Positions 8,138 to 17,966 of a stretch of DNA of 64,000 nucleotides are shown here, piece after piece. The DNA lies in contig NZ_JANZXA010000001.1 of assembly GCF_025153475.1 (NCBI RefSeq), forward strand, positions 62,001 to 126,000. The letters are read 5' to 3'. The DNA comes from Novosphingobium mangrovisedimenti (GTDB taxonomy: Bacteria; Pseudomonadota; Alphaproteobacteria; Sphingomonadales; Sphingomonadaceae). The notes beneath the pieces are model-generated. The model did not search any database and was not told where the DNA came from. It saw only the letters and a list, made by a program, of their open reading frames with translations. Position 1 is the stretch's first letter. Each line of letters starts with the position of its first letter. The translations under genes were made by a program, and so were the position numbers.

Positions 8138-10000
8138 TCAGCGCGTCGCGACGTAGCGCCCCGGCGCATCCTCGATCACGCGGTCACCGCGCCCGCCCGG
8201 CCGCCGCTTGCCGCGGGCAGGGACCTGCGCCGGATCGAGCGCCCCGATCCAGGCCCGCCAGTGCGGCCACCAGCTTCCGGGATGCTCGCTGGCTCCGGCG
8301 ACGAAATCCTCGAGCGTCTCGGGCGAGGCATCGTTGGTCCAGTACTGGTACTTGCCCGAGGATGGCGGATTGACCACCCCCGCGATGTGCCCCGAACCAG
8401 CCAGCAGGAACGTCCAGGGACCAGACAGGTAGTGCGTCAGTTTCCACACGCTTTGCGGCGGTGCAATGTGATCCTCGCGCCCGGCCTGGATATAGACGGG
8501 GGTCGCGATCCGCCGCAGGTCGATCGGCGCCCCGCAGGCCTGGAGCGAATCCGCCACGACGAGCCGGTTGTCACGGTAGAGATCGCGCAAGTAGTCGCGG
8601 TGCCAGCACGCAGGCAGGTTGGTGACGTCGCCATTCCAGTGCAGCAGGTCGAACGCCGGGTAGTCCTCACCCTTGAGGTAATTCTTCTCGACGTAGCTCC
8701 AGATCAGGTCGTTCCCGCGCAGGATATTGAAGGTCGCGGCCAGATAGCGGCCGTCGAGATACCCTTCGGGCGAGAGCTTGCCCACCGTCTCGATCTGCTG
8801 GTCGTCGACGAAGTGCTTGAGGTCCCCCGCCTCCTCGAAATCGACCTGGGCCGTGAAGAACGTGGCACTGGCGACCTTGTCCGCCTCGCCCTTGCGCGCC
8901 AGAACGGCCAGCGTCGCAGCCAGGGTCGTGCCAGCCACGCAGTAGCCGACGGTGTGAACCGAAGGCACCCGTAACCGTTCGCGCACATGGTCGATCGCCT
9001 CGATCTGCGCGGCGATGTAGTCGTCCCACACGAGGCCGGCCATCGAGGCATCCGCCGACTTCCACGAGACCATGAACACGGTGATACCCTGCTCCACCGC
9101 CCAACGCACGAAGCTCTTCTTCGCATTGAGATCGAGGATGTAGAAGCGATTGATCCACGGCGGGAAGATCACCAGCGGCGTCTTGAGCACCTTGTCGGTG
9201 GTCGGCGTGTACTGGATCAGCTGGAACAGCGGCGTCTCGTAGATCACCTTGCCCGGCGTCACGGCAATGTTCTCGCCCAGCACGAAGGCATCGGTGCGCG
9301 TGTGCGTGAGCTGGCCCTTGCGCAAGTCATCCAGCATGTTCTCGAAGCCGCGCACGAGGCTTTCGCCCTTCGTCTCGGTCGCCTTCTCCAGCGCCACCGG
9401 GTTGGTGAGCGGGCAATTCGCCGGGCTGAGCGCGTCGATCACCGCACGGGCAGCAAAGACGAGCTGCGCCTTCCGGGCCGGTTCGAGCCCCTCGCTCGCC
9501 TCGACCATGCCCATCACCTTCTCGCTCACGAGCAGGTAGAGCTGGTGCAGCAGCGCGAAGAACGGCTGGCGACGCCACTCGGGAGCGGCAAAGCGGCGAT
9601 CGTGGCGCGGCAGTTCCGGCTCCTCGGCCCGCCCTTCCGAACCGCGCGGGCCGAGCCCGTATTCGCCGAGCACGGCATTCGCGAGCGCGATGCCTTCTTC
9701 CCAGAGGTCCTGCTGCACCTGCGGGCTGGCCAGCGGCAGTTGCCGGAACACCGCCTCGGCCGTGGCGATCCACTTCACCGGGTCGGCATAGTGCGGCGGA
9801 TTGTCCTTGGCCTTGCCCAGCTGCTCGAGCTGATATTCGGTCCAGATCGATTGCATGCGGGCGGCAATCTGCGCCCACTGCACCGCCGTTTCCGCCTTGG
9901 GCACGCCATCGGCGGGCGCAAGGGCTCCGAACAGGGTCGTAAGGCTTTCGGTCTGGCTGCGCAGGACGTCGTTGAGCAGGTCGCTGGCGTCACTCGCCAT
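8138..10000 (-). CDS. phaC: Class I poly(3-hydroxyalkanoate) synthase PhaC
   Basis: A 620-residue alpha/beta-hydrolase-fold synthase that polymerises 3-hydroxyacyl-CoA at the granule surface. The lipase-like box is GYCVAG with the nucleophile Cys near residue 354. The catalytic Asp lies in GREDHIAPP and the His in GSGHIAGVV. The N-terminal 200 residues are the usual PhaC N domain, and the length fits class I. The ATG at 10000 is preferred because GGAG lies about 10 bases upstream (TGGAGTTCGATTGCCC); a longer frame reaches 10087. It is divergent from the aminotransferase gene. Confidence 0.95.
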   Translation of the reverse strand: MASDASDLLNDVLRSQTESLTTLFGALAPADGVPKAETAVQWAQIAARMQSIWTEYQLEQLGKAKDNPPHYADPVKWIATAEAVFRQLPLASPQVQQDLWEEGIALANAVLGEYGLGPRGSEGRAEEPELPRHDRRFAAPEWRRQPFFALLHQLYLLVSEKVMGMVEASEGLEPARKAQLVFAARAVIDALSPANCPLTNPVALEKATETKGESLVRGFENMLDDLRKGQLTHTRTDAFVLGENIAVTPGKVIYETPLFQLIQYTPTTDKVLKTPLVIFPPWINRFYILDLNAKKSFVRWAVEQGITVFMVSWKSADASMAGLVWDDYIAAQIEAIDHVRERLRVPSVHTVGYCVAGTTLAATLAVLARKGEADKVASATFFTAQVDFEEAGDLKHFVDDQQIETVGKLSPEGYLDGRYLAATFNILRGNDLIWSYVEKNYLKGEDYPAFDLLHWNGDVTNLPACWHRDYLRDLYRDNRLVVADSLQACGAPIDLRRIATPVYIQAGREDHIAPPQSVWKLTHYLSGPWTFLLAGSGHIAGVVNPPSSGKYQYWTNDASPETLEDFVAGASEHPGSWWPHWRAWIGALDPAQVPARGKRRPGGRGDRVIEDAPGRYVATR

Positions 10001-10193
10001 GGGCAATCGAACTCCATTGGTGTGCGATGCCGGTTTGCCGTCCCGCGAGCGCCGTGTCGAGTCCCGACCGGGCACCACTCCCCACAAGCCGCGTTATAAT
10101 CTTTGCAACGAAGAGCCATTTGCGCAACGAGCGTAATCCCCTACAGGGACGATGCGGCGCTGGTGCCGCTACACATATGGATTCAAAGAGGTC

Positions 10194-11393
<1,200 letters not shown>

Positions 11394-11521
11394 CAGGCAA
11401 ACCGCCAAATATAGGGAAAAACCACAGGTCTTCCCTGTAAGATTTTGCGAGTTGTTCGAAAGGGCACCCGGGCCGATCCTTTTCCCCACGACCTTGCCGC
11501 AAGGCACCAATGGGGGGACTA

Positions 11522-12325
11522 ATGGACGCTTCGAATCAGCGCGAGCGTGATTCATTCCGGTTTCGCTGGATCGGCCCGGAGCCGGTGCCGACCGGTTTCG
11601 ACTTGCGCCGCTGTGGCTGGCTTCTGGACGACGGACAGGAGCCGGACACCGACTGCGTCAGCATGATCGATACGCAGGGGCTCGACAGTGTCGCGTGGAT
11701 GAAAGTCCTCGCCGCCTACTCGCCCGAAGTGCGGCGCTTCATCGTGGTCACCGGAATCAGGCGCGCGCATGAGCGCGCCACCCTTCTGCAAATCGGTTTC
11801 GGCGACGCGGTTTCGGACGAGATCGACATCGAGGAGCTCGGGGCCCGTGTCGGCCGCACCGTCGAGACAACGCACTGGCTGCCCCGCCAGCGCCGTTTCG
11901 GCGCACTCGAACTCGACCTGCTCGCCCGCGAGGCCTACGGTCACGGCAGGCCCGTCAACCTGAACCCGCGCGAATTCGCCCTGCTCTGGCGACTGGCAGA
12001 CAACCCCAACGAAGCCGTCAGCAAGGAAACGCTCATCCAGGATGTCTGGCGGATGGGCTTCGTGCCGGAAACCAACAGCATCGCCGTCCACATGTCGCGG
12101 TTGCGGCGCAAGCTGGCATTCGCTGGACTGGAAGGCATCATCGAAACGGCATCGCAGGGCGGCTACCGCCTGCAAATCGCGAACGGGCGCGACGCCCCCC
12201 TCACGAGCATGCCTGCCACCATGCGCGTTTCACGCCCCGCCGCCGGCCGCACATCCGGAAACGGACGCGCGGAACCGAGCCTCAGCGTGGACCTGAAATC
12301 GCAGCGAGGTCTCCGGGTGTATTGA
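11522..12325 (+). CDS. Winged-helix (OmpR/PhoB-type) transcriptional regulator with degenerate receiver-like N-terminus
   Basis: A 267-residue protein. Residues about 135-220 form an OmpR/PhoB-type winged helix (LNPREFALLWRLADNPNEAV, then HMSRLRRKLAFAG and TASQGGYRL). The N-terminal 120 residues have the length of a receiver domain but lack the usual Asp-Asp...Asp...Lys pattern, so phosphorylation is doubtful. The C-terminal tail is low complexity. No kinase gene is adjacent. The ATG at 11522 is chosen because a GGGGGG run lies 5-10 bases before it. The 3' end overlaps convergent mobA by 44 bases. Confidence 0.75.
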   Translation: MDASNQRERDSFRFRWIGPEPVPTGFDLRRCGWLLDDGQEPDTDCVSMIDTQGLDSVAWMKVLAAYSPEVRRFIVVTGIRRAHERATLLQIGFGDAVSDEIDIEELGARVGRTVETTHWLPRQRRFGALELDLLAREAYGHGRPVNLNPREFALLWRLADNPNEAVSKETLIQDVWRMGFVPETNSIAVHMSRLRRKLAFAGLEGIIETASQGGYRLQIANGRDAPLTSMPATMRVSRPAAGRTSGNGRAEPSLSVDLKSQRGLRVY

Positions 12326-12806
12326 TATTCGGGACGGCAGACGCAATCTGCACCCGGCGTGCACCGATCGTTTCGGCGAACCGAAGCATCGAATGGCGCT
12401 GATCGCTGTGCAGCAGCGCTTCCAGCTCAGGCGCGGCTGCCGCCGGCCATAGCCCGATCACCGGCTGCGAGGCCAGGCAGGAAGGCCCGGGCGAAAGCCG
12501 TTCGAGCAGATCGTCGGGCAGGTATGCGGCATCCACACCGCATGTAAGCACCGTTTCGTATCCCTCGTCGAGCGCGTGATGCAAAGCCGCCGCCAGCCCT
12601 CCCAGCGGCCCCATGCCCGGCCGCGGCCAATCGGGAAGCGTCGGTGCGGGCGCTGTCTCGCGCCCCACCACGATCACGTGCTCGCACCAGCCTGCAAGGG
12701 CGTCCACGGCCAGCGCGATCAAGGTTCGCCCATCGAGTTCCGCCAGCGCCTTGTCGCTGCCGAAGCGGGCCGACATCCCCCCGGCGAGGACAGCTCCTAG
12801 AATCAT
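12282..12806 (-). CDS. mobA: Molybdenum cofactor guanylyltransferase MobA
   Basis: A 174-residue nucleotidyltransferase that attaches GMP to Mo-molybdopterin to give the MGD cofactor. The N-terminal LAGGMSARFGSDKAL is the GTP-binding signature, PLGGLAAALHHA follows, and INTPGDL near the end is the typical C-terminal motif. The ATG at 12806 is chosen for its GAGGAG ribosome site eight bases upstream. It converges on and overlaps the winged-helix regulator gene. No other molybdenum gene is in the window. Confidence 0.85.
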   Translation of the reverse strand: MILGAVLAGGMSARFGSDKALAELDGRTLIALAVDALAGWCEHVIVVGRETAPAPTLPDWPRPGMGPLGGLAAALHHALDEGYETVLTCGVDAAYLPDDLLERLSPGPSCLASQPVIGLWPAAAAPELEALLHSDQRHSMLRFAETIGARRVQIASAVPNINTPGDLAAISGPR

Positions 12807-13021
12807 GGGCGATACTCCTCGACGAAAGGAAAACGACACGCTGCACTATAGCTACAGGAATGCGGCCGAAGAAAGGGCCGCCATCTGCCCAGCCCCGTTG
12901 GGCGCAAAACGCCGGCAAGCTCCGGGCGCCGCACCGCTCCAGTGGGAATTGCCGCAGAACGCACGAATCTGAGTTGCGCCCCGCCCGATCCGTTGCTAGG
13001 CGCGCATTCCTCCACACGGGC

Positions 13022-13095
13022 GGCCCGATGGCGGAGTGGTGACGCAGCGGACTGCAAATCCGTATACGCCGGTTCGATTCCGGCTCGGGCCTCCA
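13022..13095 (+). tRNA. tRNA-Cys (anticodon GCA)
   Basis: A 74-base cloverleaf with a perfect seven-pair acceptor stem (GGCCCGA at 13022-13028 with TCGGGCC at 13085-13091), discriminator T and an encoded CCA at 13093-13095. The T-loop GGTTCGATTCC is standard. The anticodon loop CTGCAAA gives anticodon GCA (Cys). An integrase gene begins (in map order) 60 bases downstream, so the 3' end is a likely integration site. Confidence 0.96.
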
Positions 13096-13155
13096 ACCTT
13101 TTCATTTTTCTTCTTAATTTCAAATATTTGCGAAGAAAAATGTCTAACTTGATGT

Positions 13156-14328
13156 CTAACTCCCTCCAAGGTTAGACATTTTCCACGCCGATAGAGCCGA
13201 TTTTGCGGCCTCTGCGAGCGCATCTTCCTTTTCTGTTTCAGGCAATTTTTCCCAGTCGGAGACTCGGGCGATAGCGGCTGCGGCAAGACGTCTCTGCTCA
13301 GCGCCACGGACATAGATTGCCACCTCTTCATCGCGGCTGTGACCTGATACCGACTTGAGGCCTTGCTGGCTCGTCTCAACGTCCGCCAAGCGCCGCATCA
13401 TCGCCTTTCGCAGGCCGTGTGCAGTGCACTTATGCAATCCGGCCTCGTCGCATCGATCTCGAAACCAATTCCCAAATCCGGCATTGGTGAACGGGCGGCC
13501 CAGTTCGTTCAGAAGGAAACATTCCGCACCCTCCGGTAATGGAGGCATGGCGACAATTGCTTCGAGAAGCTGAGGTGCGACGGGTAAACCCAGGACCTTC
13601 CCCCCCTTGGATTGGCTGAGTTCAATACGCCCGGTCGCTACGTGCCTGGGACCAAGGTGGATTGCATCAATCCGACGCTGCCCAGTCCACAACATCAATT
13701 CCATCGCAAGCCGAGCGCGAGATCCCAGAGGATGGCATTCGCGATACTGGTCTATGTCGCTCTCAGTCCAACTGTAATAGCCTTTGGAACGTTCGCCCGG
13801 AGCGATCTTGATACGGTCGGCCAAAGCTGCGGGATTGCGATCTATCATCCGGGATTTGACGGCGAAATCGAACAGGCGGACCAATTCCTTTCGGAGCTTG
13901 CGAGCGGCCTCAACGCCGCCTTCGATTCGCGAGCCGACCTTCCGCCGTTCCATTTTGCGCTGCAAGATGGCCTCAACATGTTCAAATTCCAGATCCGCAA
14001 CAGTGCGATGCCCATGCACCTTTCTGAATTTCTCTAGGATGCCGCGAATTTTTCGCTGGGTCATTTCAGTCGGACCTAGCCGTGACGGCAAAGAGCAATA
14101 TCGTGCCACGAGGTCATCAATAGTCCCCGGAGCGCTGCGCTTGACCTTCACTGGTGCGGCAACTTCCCGACCATCCAGGCATGCCCGATATTCCTGACGG
14201 AACGCCTCGGTTCCCAGCTCGGATTTGAAATAGTGGCTTTCGAATCCGGTGCGCCGAAAGCGCAAACGCTCCTTGCCGTGGCGGTCGATAAACGCCGTTA
14301 CGTATTTGGGCAAAAATCGGCGTCTCAT
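13156..14328 (-). CDS. Tyrosine-type site-specific integrase (phage/island)
   Basis: A 390-residue phage-family integrase. The catalytic domain shows the first Arg in WTGQRRID, the HxxR box in AHGLRKAMM, the second His in SGHSRDEE and the Tyr nucleophile in AIYVRGAEQ. The N-terminal half is the SAM-like core-binding region. The gene ends about 60 bases from the 3' end of tRNA-Cys, which suggests integration there. It starts inside the stop of the small upstream gene (ATGA overlap at 14325-14328), so the two are coupled. Confidence 0.85.
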   Translation of the reverse strand: MRRRFLPKYVTAFIDRHGKERLRFRRTGFESHYFKSELGTEAFRQEYRACLDGREVAAPVKVKRSAPGTIDDLVARYCSLPSRLGPTEMTQRKIRGILEKFRKVHGHRTVADLEFEHVEAILQRKMERRKVGSRIEGGVEAARKLRKELVRLFDFAVKSRMIDRNPAALADRIKIAPGERSKGYYSWTESDIDQYRECHPLGSRARLAMELMLWTGQRRIDAIHLGPRHVATGRIELSQSKGGKVLGLPVAPQLLEAIVAMPPLPEGAECFLLNELGRPFTNAGFGNWFRDRCDEAGLHKCTAHGLRKAMMRRLADVETSQQGLKSVSGHSRDEEVAIYVRGAEQRRLAAAAIARVSDWEKLPETEKEDALAEAAKSALSAWKMSNLGGS

Positions 14329-14510
14329 CGCAATAGATCGTCCCAGCTGCTCTCACGCCGAGGCATCGCCGTTCCGGAGGCCGTAACTGCATGGAGAACG
14401 ATACGCCCGTTGGGATCAATTTCGATCCGGCCGACGTGCATGCCAGCGGCCTCGACCGCCTTGATGGCGCGAGTAAGGTCTGACTGTTTGAAACGGGATG
14501 GCTGCGTCAT
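14325..14510 (-). CDS. Small phage/island protein coupled to integrase
   Basis: A 61-residue protein beginning MTQPSRFKQSDLTRAIKAV, with the pattern VGRIEIDPNGRIVLH and ending SSWDDLL. Very small proteins of this kind are common directly upstream of integrases in alphaproteobacterial islands and prophages. Their role is not established; a directionality or recombination accessory role is a guess. It overlaps the integrase start by four bases (ATGA). A longer frame up to 14672 exists but its extra part looks non-coding. Confidence 0.7.
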   Translation of the reverse strand: MTQPSRFKQSDLTRAIKAVEAAGMHVGRIEIDPNGRIVLHAVTASGTAMPRRESSWDDLLR

Positions 14511-15002
14511 CGCCGAACCAGTCTCAGTTCCGCGATTGGCACTTTCCGTCCGCTCAGACCTCTGAGACTCCCTCCCCTTCCTCCCTCGTCCTTTTGCACG
14601 ACATAGAACCAAGTGCTTTGCGTGAGGTTGATGTGCGACAAGCGGAAGCGTCCGGCAAAACGCGCCCGGCATTTCGCCAATGTCGCGCCTACCAAGCGGG
14701 CCAATGCCGACAAACTTAATGTTACGACTGCTCGTTTAAAGGGAAATGGATCGGCTTGTACCGCAGCGATCCCTACACTTCGCAGCGCGTAGCAGCACGG
14801 CCAACGATCACGTCTGCGGCTGCACAGGCCAGAAATCTCTAGAGAATGGATGACATCCAAGTTGCGGGTTCCTCACGGATTGCCCGACACGGTGTCATGA
14901 AGCACCCTAATGCTATACGAATTACGATAGCGATGGAATGAGGAATGAGTATTCTCTACCATTTTGGATGGCTTCGATCCAAACTTTGAGGACAAAGGGC
15001 AA
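14511..15002. other. 492-base stretch without a supported gene between the two integrase modules
   Basis: Several short frames occur on both strands but none has a good start, codon pattern or family resemblance. The sequence grows AT-richer towards 14890-15000. I see no tRNA fragment or clear direct repeat of the flanking tRNA ends. It may hold an old junction between two separate insertions. Confidence 0.5.
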
Positions 15003-16244
15003 TTATGGAGAATGCGAATTTAACGATTCCCCTTTAGTCTCTTTTTCCGCCTCGTAGCCGCAGTATTTTGCCCACGCCTCCATCAGCTTTCTACGCTTAT
15101 TGAAGAGATCGCCTCGCCGGTAGGCAGCCTCGGCTTTGCCTGGAATTGTATGGGCAAGAGCCATCTCGCACACTTCACTCGGAAAATTGGTTGTCTCCGA
15201 TGCCCAGTCTCGAAACGTGGAGCGAAATCCGTGCACAGTCTCTACGATGTTCATCCGGCGCAATAGCATCGGCATCGCCATAATGCTGAGCGGAACGCCT
15301 TTGCTGTTGCGCTCAAAGATCAAACCGGTCCGAAACTTTGGGGGTGTCGCCTTCAAGATAGCAATTGCCGGCTCGGTCAGAGGTACCCGATGCTCGCGCT
15401 CAGCCTTCATCCGATCAGCTGGAATAATCCAGATACGTTGGCGAAGATCAATCTCTTCCCAATCCGCATTGAGAACCTCTCCAGTGCGCGCGGCGGTGAG
15501 AATCAGGAATTCAAGTGCCCGCGCAGCAACAGCGGGACGGTTCCTGAGCGCCCGGATGAACCGCTTGATGCGGTTGAAGGGCAGCGCTGCATGATGGCTC
15601 TGCGAGGACTTGCGCCTACGCGGGAGGAGTTGGTCAAGGTGACCACGCCATCGCGCAGGGTTCTCACCTTCCCGAAGTCCGTTTGCTTTGGCAGCATCCA
15701 ACACATTCTCAATTCGACCGCGAAGCCGATCGGCAGTCTCGGGAACCCGGCTCCAATGTGGTCGCAGCACTTGTAGGACATCATCAGTTTCAATCTCATG
15801 CAACAACAGTGGGCGGATCGGTGCGGCATAGACTGTCAGCGTCATCTTCCACTGAGCGATGTGCTTCGCGTTTTTCCACGATGGCGACATAGTCTCGACA
15901 AAGCTGTCCGCGTACTCGCCGAAAGTGACGGATCGGTTTGCCTTAGCTCGTTCAACCTTAGGATTTTTGCCTTCGCTAAGCATGGCGCGATACTCTGCTG
16001 CCTTCTCCCGAGCCTTGGCCAAGGAGAGGGACCGGGCACTGCCGAGGCCAAGCTCTTTCTTGGCACCGCGCCAGGTGTATCGGAACAGCCAGCGACGGCG
16101 AGTGGCGTCGACAAACAGGAACAGGCCGCCACCGTCCGCGTAGCGGCCTGGTTCTTTGATACCGGCAACGCGAGTGGCGGTGAGGCGGTTAAGGGCATGA
16201 CTGGTCACGATCTCGAACTCCTGTTCAAGACCCCTTCCCGCCAT
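15003..16244 (-). CDS. P4-type tyrosine integrase with N-terminal DUF4102 domain
   Basis: A 413-residue integrase of the P4/CP4-57 type. The N-terminal arm-binding DUF4102 domain is recognisable (ADGGGLFLFVDATRRRWLFRY, split here as an 18-residue core), followed by the core-binding region and a catalytic domain with Arg in TAARTGEVLNADW, the HGFRSTFRDW box and the AAYRRGD tyrosine region. Its start faces the 3' end of tRNA-Ser 180 bases away, the usual layout for this family. A GTG near 16205 is an alternative start. It is unrelated in family to the integrase at 13156-14328. Confidence 0.87.
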   Translation of the reverse strand: MAGRGLEQEFEIVTSHALNRLTATRVAGIKEPGRYADGGGLFLFVDATRRRWLFRYTWRGAKKELGLGSARSLSLAKAREKAAEYRAMLSEGKNPKVERAKANRSVTFGEYADSFVETMSPSWKNAKHIAQWKMTLTVYAAPIRPLLLHEIETDDVLQVLRPHWSRVPETADRLRGRIENVLDAAKANGLREGENPARWRGHLDQLLPRRRKSSQSHHAALPFNRIKRFIRALRNRPAVAARALEFLILTAARTGEVLNADWEEIDLRQRIWIIPADRMKAEREHRVPLTEPAIAILKATPPKFRTGLIFERNSKGVPLSIMAMPMLLRRMNIVETVHGFRSTFRDWASETTNFPSEVCEMALAHTIPGKAEAAYRRGDLFNKRRKLMEAWAKYCGYEAEKETKGESLNSHSP

Positions 16245-16426
16245 GGGTCAAAGGTTGCTGTGGTATGTCGGCCCCGGATCGGGACCCTCTTTGGGACCCT
16301 CTTTTGCGGCGCGCTCAAAGGATCCGGCGCAAGATTACCTGAGACGCCGAAATCTCGCAACCAACAGATTTTAAATGATTTTATGGACGTCTTGAGACGT
16401 TGTGAGCCTGCTTGAAAAAGCGTGGC

Positions 16427-16517
16427 TGGCGGAGCGGGAGGGATTCGAACCCTCGATACGGGGTTACCGTATACACACTTTCCAGGCGTGCGCCTTCGAC
16501 CACTCGGCCACCGCTCC
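16427..16517 (-). tRNA. tRNA-Ser (anticodon GGA)
   Basis: A 91-base class II tRNA on the minus strand. The acceptor GGAGCGG (16511-16517) pairs with CCGCTCC (16431-16437), followed by discriminator G and an encoded CCA (16427-16429). There is a long variable arm, a standard T-loop GGTTCGAATCC, and an anticodon loop CTGGAAA giving anticodon GGA (Ser). Its 3' end faces the P4-type integrase, making it the likely target of that element. Confidence 0.96.
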
Positions 16518-16593
16518 GCATCGCTGGTGAGCGCGCGCCCTAGCGCGGGTTGCGGGGTTTCGCAAGCGGTCAGGGCATGGCATCTAACAGGAC

Positions 16594-17631
16594 ATGCGCA
16601 AAATTCTTCAGGGCCTTGTGGCCACCCTGCTGGCATCGGCCGGCTCTGCCCTTCCGGCCATGGCCCAAGAGCAGCCTTTATTGCAGACGCCGGACCAGAT
16701 CGTCGTGGCTGCGCCGGCCGCGGACTGGGTACGGATTGCCCCCTCCGACCTCATGGTCATGGATCTGGCCCCCGACGCCGCCGGCCGGCCGCGGCGCGTG
16801 GTAATCCAGCTCGTGCCCGCGCCCTTCTCGCAAGGATGGGTGGAGAACATCCGCAGGCTTGTCTCCGAACACTGGTACGACGGGATCGCGGTGGTGCGGG
16901 TGCAGGACAATTATGTCGTGCAGTGGGGCGATCCCGATGGCGAAGTTCCGGAAAAGGCCAAGCCGCTGCCCGAGGGGCTGAACGTCGTGCCGGAAAGCGA
17001 ATATGCCACCACTGTCAAAGGCGTCGAGGCTCTCATCAGGCCCGGGGCGAACGGAACGAGTGAGCGGGGAACGTTGCTGACGAAGACAGGCAAGCGATCC
17101 GTCACTTTTCTCTCCACAGACCACGACGCCTACGCGAATGTAACTGGATTCGTGGATGGCTGGCCTTTCGCTTACGGGGTCTCAAACGAGCAGGGCCTGT
17201 TCCCGACGCACGGGTTTGCCTGGCCCGTCCATTGCTACGGCATGGTCGGTGTCGGCCGCAATGTCTCGCCCGACACCGGCACGGGGGCCGAGCTCTATGC
17301 CGTGATCGGGCACGCGCCACGTCAGCTCGATCGCAACATCGCGCTGGTCGGGCGCGTGATCGCGGGGATCGAGCACTTGTCCTCGCTGCCGCGCGGCACG
17401 GGGGAACTCAGCTTCTACGAGACTCCCGAAGAGCGCACGCCGATCGTTTCGGTGCGCATGGGCGACGACGTTTCCGGCCTGCCCGCCTACGCATACCTCT
17501 CGACCGAAAGCGCCAGCTTTGCCGCCTATGCCGACAAGCGGGCCAACCGGAAGGACGCCTTCTACATCCAGCCGGCGGGCGGCGTCGACGTGTGCAACGT
17601 GCCGGTGCCGATCCGGGCGGTGAAGCCGTGA
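16594..17631 (+). CDS. Secreted cyclophilin-type peptidyl-prolyl isomerase family protein
   Basis: A 345-residue protein with a clear Sec signal peptide ending in AMAQ near residue 24. The central part has cyclophilin-like elements (VVIQLVPAPFSQGWVENIRR, then YDGIAVVRVQDNYVVQWGDP, then PVHCYGMVGVGR), so it probably acts as a periplasmic prolyl isomerase. The domain is diverged and broken by inserts, and the usual FHRxxxxFMxQGG motif is only partly kept (VVRVQDNYVVQWGDP), so activity is uncertain. The next gene overlaps it by four bases. Confidence 0.72.
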   Translation: MRKILQGLVATLLASAGSALPAMAQEQPLLQTPDQIVVAAPAADWVRIAPSDLMVMDLAPDAAGRPRRVVIQLVPAPFSQGWVENIRRLVSEHWYDGIAVVRVQDNYVVQWGDPDGEVPEKAKPLPEGLNVVPESEYATTVKGVEALIRPGANGTSERGTLLTKTGKRSVTFLSTDHDAYANVTGFVDGWPFAYGVSNEQGLFPTHGFAWPVHCYGMVGVGRNVSPDTGTGAELYAVIGHAPRQLDRNIALVGRVIAGIEHLSSLPRGTGELSFYETPEERTPIVSVRMGDDVSGLPAYAYLSTESASFAAYADKRANRKDAFYIQPAGGVDVCNVPVPIRAVKP

Positions 17632-17954
17632 CCCTTCACACCGAGCACCTCTCACACACCGGCGCCTTGTGGCGCTGGACCGGCGCTTCGGGCAGCGGCA
17701 CCTGGCACTTCGTGACCATCGACGGCGCGGCGGGCGAGGCGCTGTCCGGAACCGCGCTGATGCGCAAGCTGGAAGGCAATGCGCGCGGCTTCGGTTCGCT
17801 CAAGGTCAAGGCGCGGATTGGCGACACCTCCTTTGCGACTTCGGTCTTTCCCAGCAAGTCGGACGGGGGCTGGCTGCTGCCGGTCAAGGCTTCGGTCCGC
17901 CGCGCCGAGGATCTGTCGGCCGGCGACGAAGTGGAGATATTTCTGGAGGTCTGA
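17628..17954 (+). CDS. DUF1905 domain protein
   Basis: A 108-residue beta-rich protein matching the DUF1905 family (WRWTGASGSGTWHFVTIDG..., then GFGSLKVKARIGDTSFATSV and LPVKASVRRAEDLSAGDEV). It starts at GTG 17628 inside the stop codon of the cyclophilin-like gene (GTGA), which indicates translational coupling. The function of DUF1905 is not established. It ends 12 bases before the convergent rel gene. Confidence 0.75.
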   Translation: MTLHTEHLSHTGALWRWTGASGSGTWHFVTIDGAAGEALSGTALMRKLEGNARGFGSLKVKARIGDTSFATSVFPSKSDGGWLLPVKASVRRAEDLSAGDEVEIFLEV

Positions 17955-17966
17955 CGGGAACGCCTG

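Larger units (their letters stand above)
13096..16426. mobile_element. Remnant integration locus between tRNA-Cys and tRNA-Ser (two integrases, no cargo)
   Basis: The 3.3 kb between the 3' ends of two tRNA genes holds two tyrosine recombinases of different families and one tiny phage-type gene. Base composition is visibly less GC-rich than the flanks, with A/T runs near 13100-13150 and 14890-15010. There are no transposase, relaxase or cargo genes. I found no second copy of either tRNA 3' end by eye, so the borders are not proven. Read as the stump of one or two genomic islands. Confidence 0.6.

Noticed and set aside
13096..16426. Direct repeats marking att sites of the two integrase elements
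   Set aside because: I looked by eye for second copies of the tRNA-Cys and tRNA-Ser 3' ends within the interval and found none; a computed repeat search is needed before naming borders.
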